Shown: positions 1-7,754, counted from the first letter of the stretch. The stretch: 23,642 nucleotides of DNA from Nitrosopumilus sp. BACL13 MAG-121220-bin23 (GCA_001437625.1 LIAL01000008.1:1-23642); one strand, 5' to 3'. The notes: a model not told the origin generated them from the sequence alone. Numbers and translations are program-made.

Positions 1-1
1 A

Positions 2-688
2 ACAGTAACATTAAGAGCTGAAGAATTAATACAAAGAAGAGATGTAACTCTCAGAGCATTATCTGCAAATACAATTGAAGAAGTTATTGCAAATTTAAAA
101 CCATATGGTTTTGGTAATGAAATAGAAAAAGCGTATCTAATGTATAAAGATACAAAGGAAATTGGAATAATAGATACATATCTTGATAAAATTTTATATC
201 AAAATTTAGCTGATAGTATTAAAAGTAAAGCGGATTTAAATTTGTTAAAATTATTTGGAACTGAATTAGACGTGTATAATTTAACAAATATTGTTCGTGC
301 AAAATTTTGGAATATGGACAGTCAAATGATTAAAGAATTATTAGTATCACATACTGCTAGTACATCTGATGATTTATTATCTAAAATGATTGATGCTGAA
401 AATATAAAGATGTCTTTTATTGAATTATCAAAAACTAAATTTGTGGATATTATTCCAACTGAAGGGAATGATATTTTTATGATAAATGAATTTGAAACAA
501 AATTAAATATTTTCTTATACAATTCACTGCTAAAAGAATTTGCAAATATGTTCAAATTATCCACAGCAGTATCTGTTGTCAGATTATATGATTATGAAAT
601 TCAAAATTTAGCATCTATTTCATATGCTGTAGAAAACAACATCTCAACTGAAACAACTATGACTAAAATTATTGCACCAGTTCAATAA
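2..688 (+). CDS. atpC: A-type ATP synthase subunit C, 3' part (5' end outside window)
   Basis: Subunit C (the V-ATPase d / AC39 homologue) caps the central stalk of the A1Ao ATP synthase and couples the rotor ring to the catalytic head at the membrane. The frame is open from base 2, so the gene starts upstream. 228 residues are visible against about 330-350 usual for the family, so roughly the first third is missing. The family is recognised from the helical, low-complexity body and the C-terminal block YDYEIQNLASISYAVEN, which corresponds to the family's conserved E-N-E-(V/I)-x-N-L region. The first in-frame ATG, at 140, is internal, since the upstream residues continue the same helical protein. 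The rest of the ATP synthase operon should lie to the left. The assignment rests on remembered family patterns, not an alignment. Confidence 0.8.
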   Translation, partial: TVTLRAEELIQRRDVTLRALSANTIEEVIANLKPYGFGNEIEKAYLMYKDTKEIGIIDTYLDKILYQNLADSIKSKADLNLLKLFGTELDVYNLTNIVRAKFWNMDSQMIKELLVSHTASTSDDLLSKMIDAENIKMSFIELSKTKFVDIIPTEGNDIFMINEFETKLNIFLYNSLLKEFANMFKLSTAVSVVRLYDYEIQNLASISYAVENNISTETTMTKIIAPVQ

Positions 689-846
689 TTAAGAATATTA
701 GTCATAATGAAAAATATTTACGTGTGAAAATAATTAAATTCGGGATTTTGAATAGTGTAACTGTACATAGTGTAACTAAAGGTACAGTGCAAAGAGGTAC
801 AACTCCCTTTAAAGCAAAAAAATCCATGGAAGTTAGAGAAATTATA

Positions 847-1497
847 ATGATAAGCAATTCTTGGAATAAATCAGAAGGAGGAAGTATCTCTGAAAAAGTA
901 ATGAGTAGGGTAAAACCAGATGTACCATTAAAAAATAGATTAAATTTTGCTCAAAAACAATTAGAAGTTCAAATTACAAAATTATCCGGAATTAATGAAA
1001 AAATACAAATAAAACATGACATAATATTTGAAAAAGTAGTTAATGCTCAAAGAAACAACAAACCAGTTTATGCACAAGCATATGCAGGAGAACTAGCTAA
1101 CATTAGAAAATACAAAAATATGGTTAGTACAGCAAAATTAGCTTTTGAACAAGTTAAACTTAGACTAGATACAGTTTCAGATCTTGGAGATATGGTGGTG
1201 ACATTAAGCCCATGTATGTCAATTATCAAAGGGTTAGCACCGTCATTAAGTGGAATTATGCCAGAAGCAAACGCTTCAATGCAAGATTTGTCACAAGTAC
1301 TAGGAGATATGATGTCTGGTTCATCAGTAGGAATAGAAGATAACTTTAGTGTTAGCACTGAAACAAATTCAGATTCACTTGCAATTTTAGAAGAAGCACA
1401 TAGCATAATTGCAGGACAAACAAAAACATCAATTCCTGAAGTTCCAATTTCATTTAATCAGCAAACAGCTAATAGAAAAACAGATATTTTTACTTAA
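847..1497 (+). CDS. cdvB: CdvB / ESCRT-III (Snf7-domain) cell-division protein paralogue
   Basis: ESCRT-III proteins of the archaeal Cdv system polymerise on membranes and act in cytokinesis with the AAA ATPase CdvC. The protein begins MISNSWNKSEGG. Its basic N-terminal helix (VKPDVPLKNR) and long alpha-helical core (about residues 18-150) include the signature LRLDTVSDLGDMVVTLSPC and GIMPEA. These match thaumarchaeal CdvB proteins as I know them. Near the C-terminus, SIPEVPIS resembles the proline-containing MIM2 motif that binds the MIT domain of CdvC. I chose ATG 847 (216 aa) over GTG 724 because the extra 41 upstream residues look unlike the family, and a TATA-like CTTTAAAG at about 807-814 would give a short leader. 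Thaumarchaeota usually carry several CdvB paralogues, and which one this is cannot be told here. Confidence 0.8.
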   Translation: MISNSWNKSEGGSISEKVMSRVKPDVPLKNRLNFAQKQLEVQITKLSGINEKIQIKHDIIFEKVVNAQRNNKPVYAQAYAGELANIRKYKNMVSTAKLAFEQVKLRLDTVSDLGDMVVTLSPCMSIIKGLAPSLSGIMPEANASMQDLSQVLGDMMSGSSVGIEDNFSVSTETNSDSLAILEEAHSIIAGQTKTSIPEVPISFNQQTANRKTDIFT

Positions 1498-1504
1498 AAT
1501 AATA

Positions 1505-1852
1505 TTACTTTAATTTAGATTTTGCTTTACTTTTTTGAACTAAAATTTTTTTTATTCTAGAAATTGTGGGATAACTGTATCCACGTGTTCGATAGTTAGC
1601 AATCATCATTTTCCAATTTTTTAAACGCCACTGAGCCTGTTCAAGTGTAACAGAATGAACTTCTTTTTGCACAATACTTTTTCGGCCAACTTTTAAAGTT
1701 CCAGCATCTTTTGCAGTCCATCTGCTTTTTGCAAATTTAAGCCCTGAAATAATTTCACTGACAGGCATTTCTTTAAAATATTCTTTTATTTTTTTTAATT
1801 CAAGATCGCTAGGTTTGCTAGAAATAGGAAGTTCAATGTAATGTTTGATCAT
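1505..1852 (-). CDS. Basic hypothetical protein (115 aa)
   Basis: I do not recognise this protein. It is 115 residues long, very rich in Lys and Arg, with a strongly basic C-terminus (residues about 99-115, with runs of KSKAKSK). Predicted helices include KKIKEYFKEMPVSEIISGLKF and the amphipathic AQWRLKNWKMMIANYR. The charge suggests nucleic-acid binding, but no named fold is visible. It converges on the cdvB gene with only 7 bp between the two stop codons. An AT-rich box (TCTTAAAG read on the minus strand, 1873-1880) lies about 25 bp upstream of the ATG, consistent with a leaderless transcript. The codon use resembles the flanking genes, which supports real coding. The function is unknown. 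Confidence 0.6.
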   Translation of the reverse strand: MIKHYIELPISSKPSDLELKKIKEYFKEMPVSEIISGLKFAKSRWTAKDAGTLKVGRKSIVQKEVHSVTLEQAQWRLKNWKMMIANYRTRGYSYPTISRIKKILVQKSKAKSKLK

Positions 1853-1941
1853 GAGATTTTTAGAATATTGTGCTTTAAGAGAATCATGCTAAACCAGAAT
1901 TAACTAAAACAGGTAATAATTGAAAAGATTTGATTAAAAAC

Positions 1942-2502
1942 ATGGCAAAAAAGTTAGTTTATCTAAGATAAAATACAATATTCAATCAAGATTGTCCTTT
2001 GAAGCAATTTTATTCATAGCAGTTTTGGTAATTGCATCAAAACTTGGCGGAGAACTACTCCGTAGGATGGGACAACCTACAATTCTAGGAAATGTTCTTC
2101 AGGAATAATTGTAGGACCAGCATTTTTAGCAATAGTTCATCCAATAGAAGCAATTGAATTATTTGTTTCAATTGGAGTATTTTTCTTATTTTTCATGATA
2201 GGTCTTGAGGAAATAGACATTGCAGGATTATTCAAAGTAATGAGAGGTAAAATCTGTGCAGGATCCATTACAGCATTTATGATTCCATTTTTGGTGGCAG
2301 GGATTTTTGGATTAGCGATAGATTTGAATTTCATACAGCATAACCAGATGATTATCTTTATTCAGTAATTCAAAAAATGAATTCCCATCCATTTGACATG
2401 ATACCAATTATAGATCCAAAAGGTAGCGGAAAAATTATCGGAATTGTCACAGCAGATGGAATTATGAAACTACTGACAGAAACTAAAACAAAAGAAAATT
2501 AG
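1942..2502 (+). pseudogene. Broken cation/proton antiporter (CPA2-like) with C-terminal CBS-domain remnant
   Basis: Three protein-like segments lie end to end in different frames. Segment 1 (about 1953-2108) reads LSFEAILFIAVLVIASKLGG followed by ELLRRMGQPTILGNVL, the typical first helix of CPA2 Na+/H+ or K+/H+ exchangers. A one-base loss near 2097-2100 shifts the frame. Segment 2 (about 2099-2368) continues SGIIVGPAFLAIV, then helices such as LFVSIGVFFLFFMIGLEEID, which are the expected next helices. After about 2335 most of the transporter is missing. Segment 3 (to the TAG at 2500) reads MIPIIDPKGSGKIIGIVTAD, the end of a CBS domain. The ATG at 1942 is out of frame with segment 1, which suggests another shift. 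So there are at least two frameshifts plus a large internal deletion, and the gene is not functional. Confidence 0.8.
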
Positions 2503-2579
2503 ATTTTATGAAAATATGTAAAAGTCAACACCACATAGGTTATCATCACAAATATAATTAGATAAAAAATTAAACTAAT

Positions 2580-2633
2580 TGTTTCTAATGGCATTTTGTT
2601 ATGATGAGGATCTATTAGGTGTCATTAGAAACA
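2580..2633. repeat. Inverted repeat, 11-bp perfect arms (TGTTTCTAATG / CATTAGAAACA)
   Basis: The arms at 2580-2590 and 2623-2633 are perfectly complementary and separated by 32 bp. They could form a hairpin in RNA or be paired protein-binding half-sites. The arm sequence resembles the half-site of the 22-bp palindrome found three times at 18.5-21.4 kb (TTTAGAAA with a following C or CA). Confidence 0.6.
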
Positions 2634-2786
2634 CTAATCTCATTTGGTAAATGTTCTCTTGGTCTTTTATGATCATGAGACAAAAAAATACGTTGAAACG
2701 AATTTTTAGAACAGAAGAGGATTGACTAGAGGAAGTTTTTTCACAATCCAACAGTAAGAATCTCTAAAGTTGGCAAAGACATATAC

Positions 2787-2895
2787 ATTAGAAATTTCAG
2801 ATGTGTATTTTATTTTACTAACAAAATAACCCACATGATGATTCCTACCCTATTTTTTTGAATAATGTGTCTAATTTTATGAAATTATTTCTAAT
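2787..2895. repeat. Imperfect inverted repeat around ATTAGAAAT
   Basis: ATTAGAAATTTCA (2787-2799) faces TGAAATTATTTCTAAT (2880-2895). The arms match except for a 3-base insertion. In such AT-rich DNA this could be chance, but the half-site again resembles the other ATTAGAAA repeats in the window. Confidence 0.35.
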
Positions 2896-2969
2896 TTTAA
2901 AAATGACTCTTACATTAAGTAATGCTAGGAAGTAGTCACTTTTTTTAGAGAATAGATTGTAGAATAGAC

Positions 2970-3272
2970 ATGCCAAGACGTAGCGCAGATATGGAAAAGG
3001 AACATGAAACGAATGAATCTTTAAAAGGTCATAAAATTGTCCAAACTTGCCGTCACGTTCAAGAGTTGGGAATAAAGCCAACTAGACATAATCAAGATGA
3101 TAATTTAATATGCGCTGAATGTATTCTTGATTTCTTTATGGCAATGGGTAGAGCAAAAGATGACGAGAAATCACAAGAAGAAGTCATTGTAGAATATGCC
3201 CAAGGGGATCAAACATACTCTATTTGTTTAGATTGTTCAAATAAATCCCAAGACTTGGAAAAATTGAAATAG
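2970..3272 (+). CDS. Cysteine-rich small hypothetical protein (possible zinc-binding)
   Basis: I do not recognise this 100-residue protein. It has C27, then two CxxC pairs, ICAEC (C48, C51) and ICLDC (C86, C89). That arrangement could bind one metal ion, probably zinc, between the two pairs. The N-terminus is charged and may begin at the second Met (residue 8). A T-rich promoter-like box lies about 25 bp upstream of the first ATG, which favours that start. It stands alone between the antiporter pseudogene and a convergent minus-strand pair. No catalytic motif or membrane segment is seen. A role in protein-protein or nucleic-acid contact would be a guess. Confidence 0.6.
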   Translation: MPRRSADMEKEHETNESLKGHKIVQTCRHVQELGIKPTRHNQDDNLICAECILDFFMAMGRAKDDEKSQEEVIVEYAQGDQTYSICLDCSNKSQDLEKLK

Positions 3273-3325
3273 TTTAGTTTCACATATTCAAATCAACTAA
3301 TTATAAGAAATATTCTTGAACAAAT

Positions 3326-3727
3326 CTATTTTTTCTTTAATTTCTTCTTGGATTTCTTCTTGGATTTCTTCTTAGAGTTATTCACTGGCTTTTGATTCTT
3401 CTTTAACGCAGTAATTTCATTTTCTAATTTTCCAACTAACTTAGCTGTGATTAAAGCAACCATGCTCATTATTCCCTCTCGAAGTTTTAGAATGGAAGTT
3501 AGAATTAGGATATTATCTTCATGTGATTTTTCTTTTGTTGTGAGTTTACCAGCATTTTCATAGTATTTCATATAGATAGTAACTACTTGTTTGATTGCCA
3601 TATTAGATATCCCAAATTTACTATCACTTAATTTCAAAGATAGTTCCTGAAAATCTGCTATTAGTTTGTCAATAGATGGTTTATCGATTTTAAAATCTTC
3701 AGGAAAATCTAACTCAAAAGTGACCAT
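3326..3727 (-). CDS. Hypothetical protein with a Lys-rich C-terminal tail
   Basis: This 133-residue protein is mostly helical, with ELSLKLSDSKFGISNMAIKQ followed by a leucine/isoleucine-rich middle. It ends in an extreme basic tail (about residues 119-133) made of KKKSKKKS-type repeats. I do not recognise a family. The tail suggests binding to nucleic acid or acidic surfaces. Its ATG (3725-3727) immediately follows the TAA of the upstream DUF1059 gene (3728-3730), so the two are almost certainly co-transcribed and translationally coupled. The low-complexity tail is encoded by A/T-rich repeats that may be prone to length change by slippage. Confidence 0.6.
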   Translation of the reverse strand: MVTFELDFPEDFKIDKPSIDKLIADFQELSLKLSDSKFGISNMAIKQVVTIYMKYYENAGKLTTKEKSHEDNILILTSILKLREGIMSMVALITAKLVGKLENEITALKKNQKPVNNSKKKSKKKSKKKLKKK

Positions 3728-4006
3728 TTACAATCTTGCCTTTTCATCAGCGATTAGTTTGTTTACTTTTTCCATCTTCTCGCCCCACCACCAAAACCTT
3801 CCAGATTCAACTTGTACCCCATCTTTGAAAATTTTTGTTTTGATTTGTGATTTGATAATTGCAATGTTTCCAGGATTCAATTCAATTTCTTTGTGTTCTG
3901 TTAAGACATGAATCATAACCTTTGACATTAATTCTGTTACACTTTCTGTTGATGTTGACCAAGTACAATCTTTGCCTGCGTCTTTACAACTAATTGATTT
4001 TGTCAT
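3728..4006 (-). CDS. DUF1059-like small protein
   Basis: Starting at the ATG whose first base is 4006, the protein (92 aa) begins MTKSISCKDAGKDCTWS and continues with ELMSKVMIHVLTEHK. This is the pattern of the DUF1059 family of small proteins proposed to bind metal, with conserved cysteines (here C7 and C14) and a downstream His region. The family typically ends soon after this module. Here about 45 more residues follow, including FWWWGEKMEKVNKL, an unusual Trp triplet. A longer reading from 4078 adds 24 residues that do not fit the family. The downstream Lys-tailed gene begins immediately after its stop codon. Biochemical function is unknown. Confidence 0.7.
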   Translation of the reverse strand: MTKSISCKDAGKDCTWSTSTESVTELMSKVMIHVLTEHKEIELNPGNIAIIKSQIKTKIFKDGVQVESGRFWWWGEKMEKVNKLIADEKARL

Positions 4007-4091
4007 AATTATGTAATTTTTTACTTCAATAAAATATTGCAAAAGTGCCAGGCGTAAACTTTGTCCAATACTTGCCAAAATTAACCAATTA

Positions 4092-4183
4092 CGTTAGAAA
4101 CACCTCAAATAATCACAGTAGAAAAATTTAATTAAAAAATATCGATATTAGATTAAAAATTATCAATTAACTGTTTCTGACTA
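4092..4183. repeat. Imperfect inverted repeat with TGTTTCT half-sites
   Basis: GTTAGAAACA near 4092-4102 faces TGTTTCTGAC near 4172-4182, complementary at 9 of 10 positions and about 70 bp apart. The half-site is the same as in the 2580-2633 repeat. It may be a dispersed element or a pair of regulator sites, or chance in AT-rich DNA. Confidence 0.35.
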
Positions 4184-4280
4184 GTGTTTCCAAAGATAAT
4201 CCAAAATAACCATCATTAGAATTATCTATAGAGTTAATCAATTCCATTTTCATGGATCTCAAATCTTTTTCTGATTTCAT
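4167..4280 (-). CDS. Short ORF or gene remnant (37 aa)
   Basis: The minus strand is open from about 4328 to the stop at 4167-4169. From the ATG at 4280 it reads MKSEKDLRSMKMELINSIDN and then SNDGYFGLSLETLV. The composition is protein-like and not low-complexity. Upstream of the ATG the frame continues with DDYLLGYSYLT, which may be part of the same remnant. No family is recognised. It could be a genuine small protein, or the end of a lost gene. Confidence 0.3.
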   Translation of the reverse strand: MKSEKDLRSMKMELINSIDNSNDGYFGLSLETLVRNS

Positions 4281-4407
4281 AGTTAGATAAGAATAACCTA
4301 AGAGATAATCATCTGTTTTTGATTATTGTAAAGTAATAGCTCACAGCGCATCAATAATTAATTATTAAAAAATCCTTTTATGACAAAAAAAAATTATAGC
4401 AAAACAG

Positions 4408-7074
4408 ATGAAATTTTGTGATAATTGTGAAACTAAATTATCACAAAATCACAATGATTTAGGCGCTCCATGGATTTGTCCAAAATGTAATCCAGAAAAA
4501 ATAATCATAAGAAAGCCAACATACGGTGTAAATTATTCAGGAAGGACAAAACAATGCTCAAAAGGCTGCGGTTCAGAAATTTATTGGGATGAAGAATTTA
4601 AATCAGATGGCGGAAAATTTATTCCTCTTGATGTAAGAACAGACGAACCACATAGTTGTAACGGTTCAGAAAGTACAAGCGCATATTTTCCAGATGAAAT
4701 AAGAAGAATTACAAAAAAAGTAATTCCGCGTCCAATCACTGAAAAATTAAAAATTACAATACCGGAGAGTATTCTATTTGATGTCAATAAAATTCCAAAA
4801 TTAGAAATAGACAATGATGTGATCATACACGAAATAGTTGAGGGTCACAGAAACCAATCATTAGCAATAATAGATTATAAAAAAATAATATCTTTAGAAC
4901 CTGAAAAAATTCCAATAGAAAATCTAAATGATGTGTTATCAGAAAACATCATAGACGGGTTGAAAAAATATGGGTTTTTAGGAGTGCTACCATTTCAAAA
5001 TGAATCAATTCGATCCATCTTAAAGGGAAATAATTCAATTATTTCAGCATCTACAGGTTCAGGTAAAACAGAGGCATTTGTAATACCAATTTTACAAAAA
5101 ATATTGGAGAATCCAATAAAAGGAGTTTTTGTATTACTAATTTATCCACTAAATGCGTTAATTGATGATCAAGTATCAAAAATTTCAGATTTAATTCAAA
5201 AATGTAAATTAGAAAAAATTATGTCCACATATTCTATCCATGGAGGTCAAAGTTCAGAATACAAAGATAAAATTATTTCAGAATCCTATGTGAAATCAAT
5301 TATTCTTGCAACAAACTTTGATTTTATCAACTATCATTTAATTTTACAAGATAGAAAGTGGAATCAATTATTTAAAAATGCAAAAATAATAGTAATGGAT
5401 GAAGCGCATTCGTACACTAGTTTTCACGGTTCGAATGTATACCATGTTTTAAAAAGAATGAAAAACTATATGAAACAATTTCAAATAATTGGTTCATCTG
5501 CAACATTAGATAATCCCAAAGAATTTTTTTCAAAAATGTTTGATTTACCTGAAAATTCTTTTTCACACATTAAAAGTGAATTTAGAAGAAAACAAAACAT
5601 GCATCAATTTTTTATAATGCCAAGAAAATTTAGTCAAAGAACTACAATGGAAATGGTATCATCAATATGCTATAAAAATAATTCAAAGCAACTGGTATTT
5701 AGTAATACACATAACGATGCAGAATTTTTAGCATCAAACGTAGAAGGAGCAAATGACGGGATTAGAATACAGATTCATCGAGGAGGTCTAGATCAAAAAG
5801 ATAGAAAATTGTACGAATTACAAATGAAAGGAGGAGAATTAGATGTTCTATCATGTACACCCACATTAGAATTGGGCATAGATATTGGAAATGTGGACGT
5901 TGTTATTTCTGCATTCAAAAATGAGTATGATTCGTTTATTCAAAGAATTGGTAGAGCAGGAAGAAAAGGCCAAAAATCGTATGCAATTTGTGTATTTGAT
6001 CCAGAGGATGCAGCATGTCATTATTTTGCACGAAACATTACATCATATCTTAGACAAAATCATCGTGTTGAAATTAATAAAAACAATCCCATTATTTCAG
6101 AAAAGCATACCGCATCAATAGAAATTGAAAAACATGCAGCAGTTGAATCAGATAAATCAAAGTTTTTTGATTTTGCAAATAGCATTAATCTAAGAGGATC
6201 ATCAGGAGAAATTACAATTTTTTATAATTCAAAAAAAATAGGGACAAGAGATACACCTACAGGGTATTACCAACTGCATCAAAATGCAATTTATCATTTT
6301 AACAAACAAAACTATGAAGTGGAATCAATAGTAAAAATTCAAAATGGAGCAAACGTATATTTAAAAAAATCTAGCGAAGTACAAAAAATGACAATACCTG
6401 TTGTTAAGACATCATTAACACAATTATCTGAAGAAAAATCAATTAAAAAAGAAATTAACGCTAAAACAGAAAAAATTTCTTTGCGTTATGGATTAATTGA
6501 TATGAAGAAAATAATTACAGGGTATCTAAAAGGCAACTATAATGATTCATCAGATAAGTTTGAAACATTTAACGGGGATTCATTAACGTCATGGGCTAAT
6601 TTTAGTTGGAATTCAAAACATTACTCTACAAGTATCGTTGTTCCATCAGAGTTTACATCAAAAATAAAAACAGATGGAAAGAAATCAATCATATTAGATT
6701 CAAAGATCCATACAATTACGCATGTTTTAGTTAATGCAAGTAAAATTTTAACAAAATCAGAATCAAATGATATTGATGCGTATTATGAAAACGGCGTAAT
6801 TCATTTGTTTGATAATACATCAGACGGGTATAATGGATGTAGTAAAATGATTTACGATAATTTTGAAAATATTATGAACATATGTTATGATTTAGTTAAC
6901 GAATGTGATTGTCCTACAGATGAAAAGCAGAAAAAACAAGTGTTAGAAGGGGAAGAATGGGGAGGATGTCCAAAATGTACATTTACAACTAATTATTGCC
7001 AAACAAAAAATAAGAAACTCTCAAAAAAAGATGCGATGGAATTCTTTTCAATTTTTAAAAAGGATAAAAAATGA
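4408..7074 (+). CDS. DEAH-box SF2 helicase with N-terminal zinc ribbon and C-terminal Cys cluster (MrfA/Hrq1/YprA-like)
   Basis: This 888-residue ATP-dependent helicase carries all core SF2 motifs: I, STGSGKT (215-221); Ia, LIYPLNALIDDQ; II, DEAH (331-334); III, SSAT (363-366); V, LELGIDIGNVDVV (from 487); VI, QRIGRAGRKGQ (512-522). The N-terminus has two CxxC pairs (C4/C7, C24/C27) and a further CSKGC (C50/C54), so probably one or two zinc ribbons. The C-terminus has C833/C835, then GGCPKC (C854/C857) and C864, matching the zinc-binding cysteines of the DUF1998 module in MrfA-type repair helicases. The extra N-terminal ribbon, absent from the classical proteins as I recall them, may select DNA or a partner. 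It overlaps the HD hydrolase gene by 4 bp. DNA repair or defence are plausible roles; neither is shown. Confidence 0.85.
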   Translation: MKFCDNCETKLSQNHNDLGAPWICPKCNPEKIIIRKPTYGVNYSGRTKQCSKGCGSEIYWDEEFKSDGGKFIPLDVRTDEPHSCNGSESTSAYFPDEIRRITKKVIPRPITEKLKITIPESILFDVNKIPKLEIDNDVIIHEIVEGHRNQSLAIIDYKKIISLEPEKIPIENLNDVLSENIIDGLKKYGFLGVLPFQNESIRSILKGNNSIISASTGSGKTEAFVIPILQKILENPIKGVFVLLIYPLNALIDDQVSKISDLIQKCKLEKIMSTYSIHGGQSSEYKDKIISESYVKSIILATNFDFINYHLILQDRKWNQLFKNAKIIVMDEAHSYTSFHGSNVYHVLKRMKNYMKQFQIIGSSATLDNPKEFFSKMFDLPENSFSHIKSEFRRKQNMHQFFIMPRKFSQRTTMEMVSSICYKNNSKQLVFSNTHNDAEFLASNVEGANDGIRIQIHRGGLDQKDRKLYELQMKGGELDVLSCTPTLELGIDIGNVDVVISAFKNEYDSFIQRIGRAGRKGQKSYAICVFDPEDAACHYFARNITSYLRQNHRVEINKNNPIISEKHTASIEIEKHAAVESDKSKFFDFANSINLRGSSGEITIFYNSKKIGTRDTPTGYYQLHQNAIYHFNKQNYEVESIVKIQNGANVYLKKSSEVQKMTIPVVKTSLTQLSEEKSIKKEINAKTEKISLRYGLIDMKKIITGYLKGNYNDSSDKFETFNGDSLTSWANFSWNSKHYSTSIVVPSEFTSKIKTDGKKSIILDSKIHTITHVLVNASKILTKSESNDIDAYYENGVIHLFDNTSDGYNGCSKMIYDNFENIMNICYDLVNECDCPTDEKQKKQVLEGEEWGGCPKCTFTTNYCQTKNKKLSKKDAMEFFSIFKKDKK

Positions 7075-7700
7075 CTTTACTAAAAAATGCAGAACTATTT
7101 GCAAAATCAAAACATGCAGGTAAATTAAAAAAAAGTGGAATAACATATTCAAAGCATTTGGAAGAAGTTGTTAGTAGACTCAAAAGTTTGGGTGTAATAG
7201 ATGAAGAAGTGCTGTGTACAGGTTGGTTACATGACATATTAGAAGATACAGATACAAGTTTTGATGAATTGTTTGAAAAATTTGGAAGAAGGATTGCAGT
7301 ATTAACATTATCATTAACAAAAACCAAATTTGTAATAGACATAAATGATAATTCAACATTTACATTAACAAAAAAGAAAACATTATCAAAAAAACAAAGA
7401 CAAAAAGATTATGGGATAAAACTTAAAGAGTCAGAAGTTGATGCAAAAATAATTAAATTATGTGATATTTCAGCAAATTTAGGTAGTTTAAAGAAACAAG
7501 TGATATCAAAAAGTAAAAAAAGAATGGTCCTTAGAGAATTAAGATATTATCTTTCAATAATTCAAAAAGATGTAATGGAAGATCTAAAATATCAAAATGC
7601 AACAACATTACTAGAAACAATTAATCAAAATTTAAAAATTCAAACTCAAACCATATCTAAAAGTAAAGAGAGTAGATCAAAATTAAAAAAAAAGGGATAG
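7071..7700 (+). CDS. RelA/SpoT-type HD-domain hydrolase (Mesh1-like)
   Basis: The 209-residue protein matches the metal-dependent HD hydrolase domain of SpoT/Mesh1 enzymes, which remove pyrophosphate from (p)ppGpp or act on related nucleotides. Visible residues: H15 in SKHAGKLKKSGITYSKH, H29, the HD pair H54-D55 in GWLHDILEDT with E58-D59, and D132 in KLCDISANL, equivalent to the KxxDRxxN motif. FGRRIAVLTLSLTK matches the downstream conserved helix. There is no synthetase, TGS or ACT domain, so it is a stand-alone hydrolase. The start overlaps the helicase stop as ATGA, indicating translational coupling. The C-terminal 40 residues are basic. (p)ppGpp itself is poorly documented in archaea, so the true substrate is open. 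Confidence 0.8.
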   Translation: MTLLKNAELFAKSKHAGKLKKSGITYSKHLEEVVSRLKSLGVIDEEVLCTGWLHDILEDTDTSFDELFEKFGRRIAVLTLSLTKTKFVIDINDNSTFTLTKKKTLSKKQRQKDYGIKLKESEVDAKIIKLCDISANLGSLKKQVISKSKKRMVLRELRYYLSIIQKDVMEDLKYQNATTLLETINQNLKIQTQTISKSKESRSKLKKKG

Positions 7701-7754
7701 TTAAAGCAGATAGGTGAAAACTAGAATTAAATAGTAAAGAATAAGATAACAATC

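Larger units (their letters stand above)
2503..2969. other. Gene-free interval with inverted repeats
   Basis: About 467 bp downstream of the antiporter pseudogene hold no convincing gene. Only short ORFs of about 20 codons occur. Two inverted repeats are visible (see the separate entries). The right end carries a T-rich box (about 2940-2947) some 25 bp before the ATG at 2970 and probably serves as that gene's promoter. The stretch could be further decayed remains of the antiporter locus, but no homology is visible to prove it. Confidence 0.5.
4079..4407. other. Intergenic region upstream of the helicase operon
   Basis: About 329 bp hold no full-length gene. The region contains the inverted repeat above, a short minus-strand open segment (next entry) and, at its right end, a TATA-like CCTTTTATGA at about 4374-4383. 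That box lies about 28 bp before the helicase ATG and would place transcription start very close to the start codon. Confidence 0.5.

Noticed and set aside
724..846. GTG start 41 codons upstream for the CdvB-like gene
   Set aside because: The extra residues do not resemble CdvB N-termini; a TATA-like box lies within this stretch, just before ATG 847.
2137..2334. Minus-strand frame opposite the antiporter pseudogene
   Set aside because: The plus strand shows recognisable transporter helices; the minus frame is a by-product.
2845..3081. Minus-strand 78-codon frame overlapping the cysteine-rich gene start
   Set aside because: It has no family features, and the opposite strand has a promoter-like box and two CxxC pairs.
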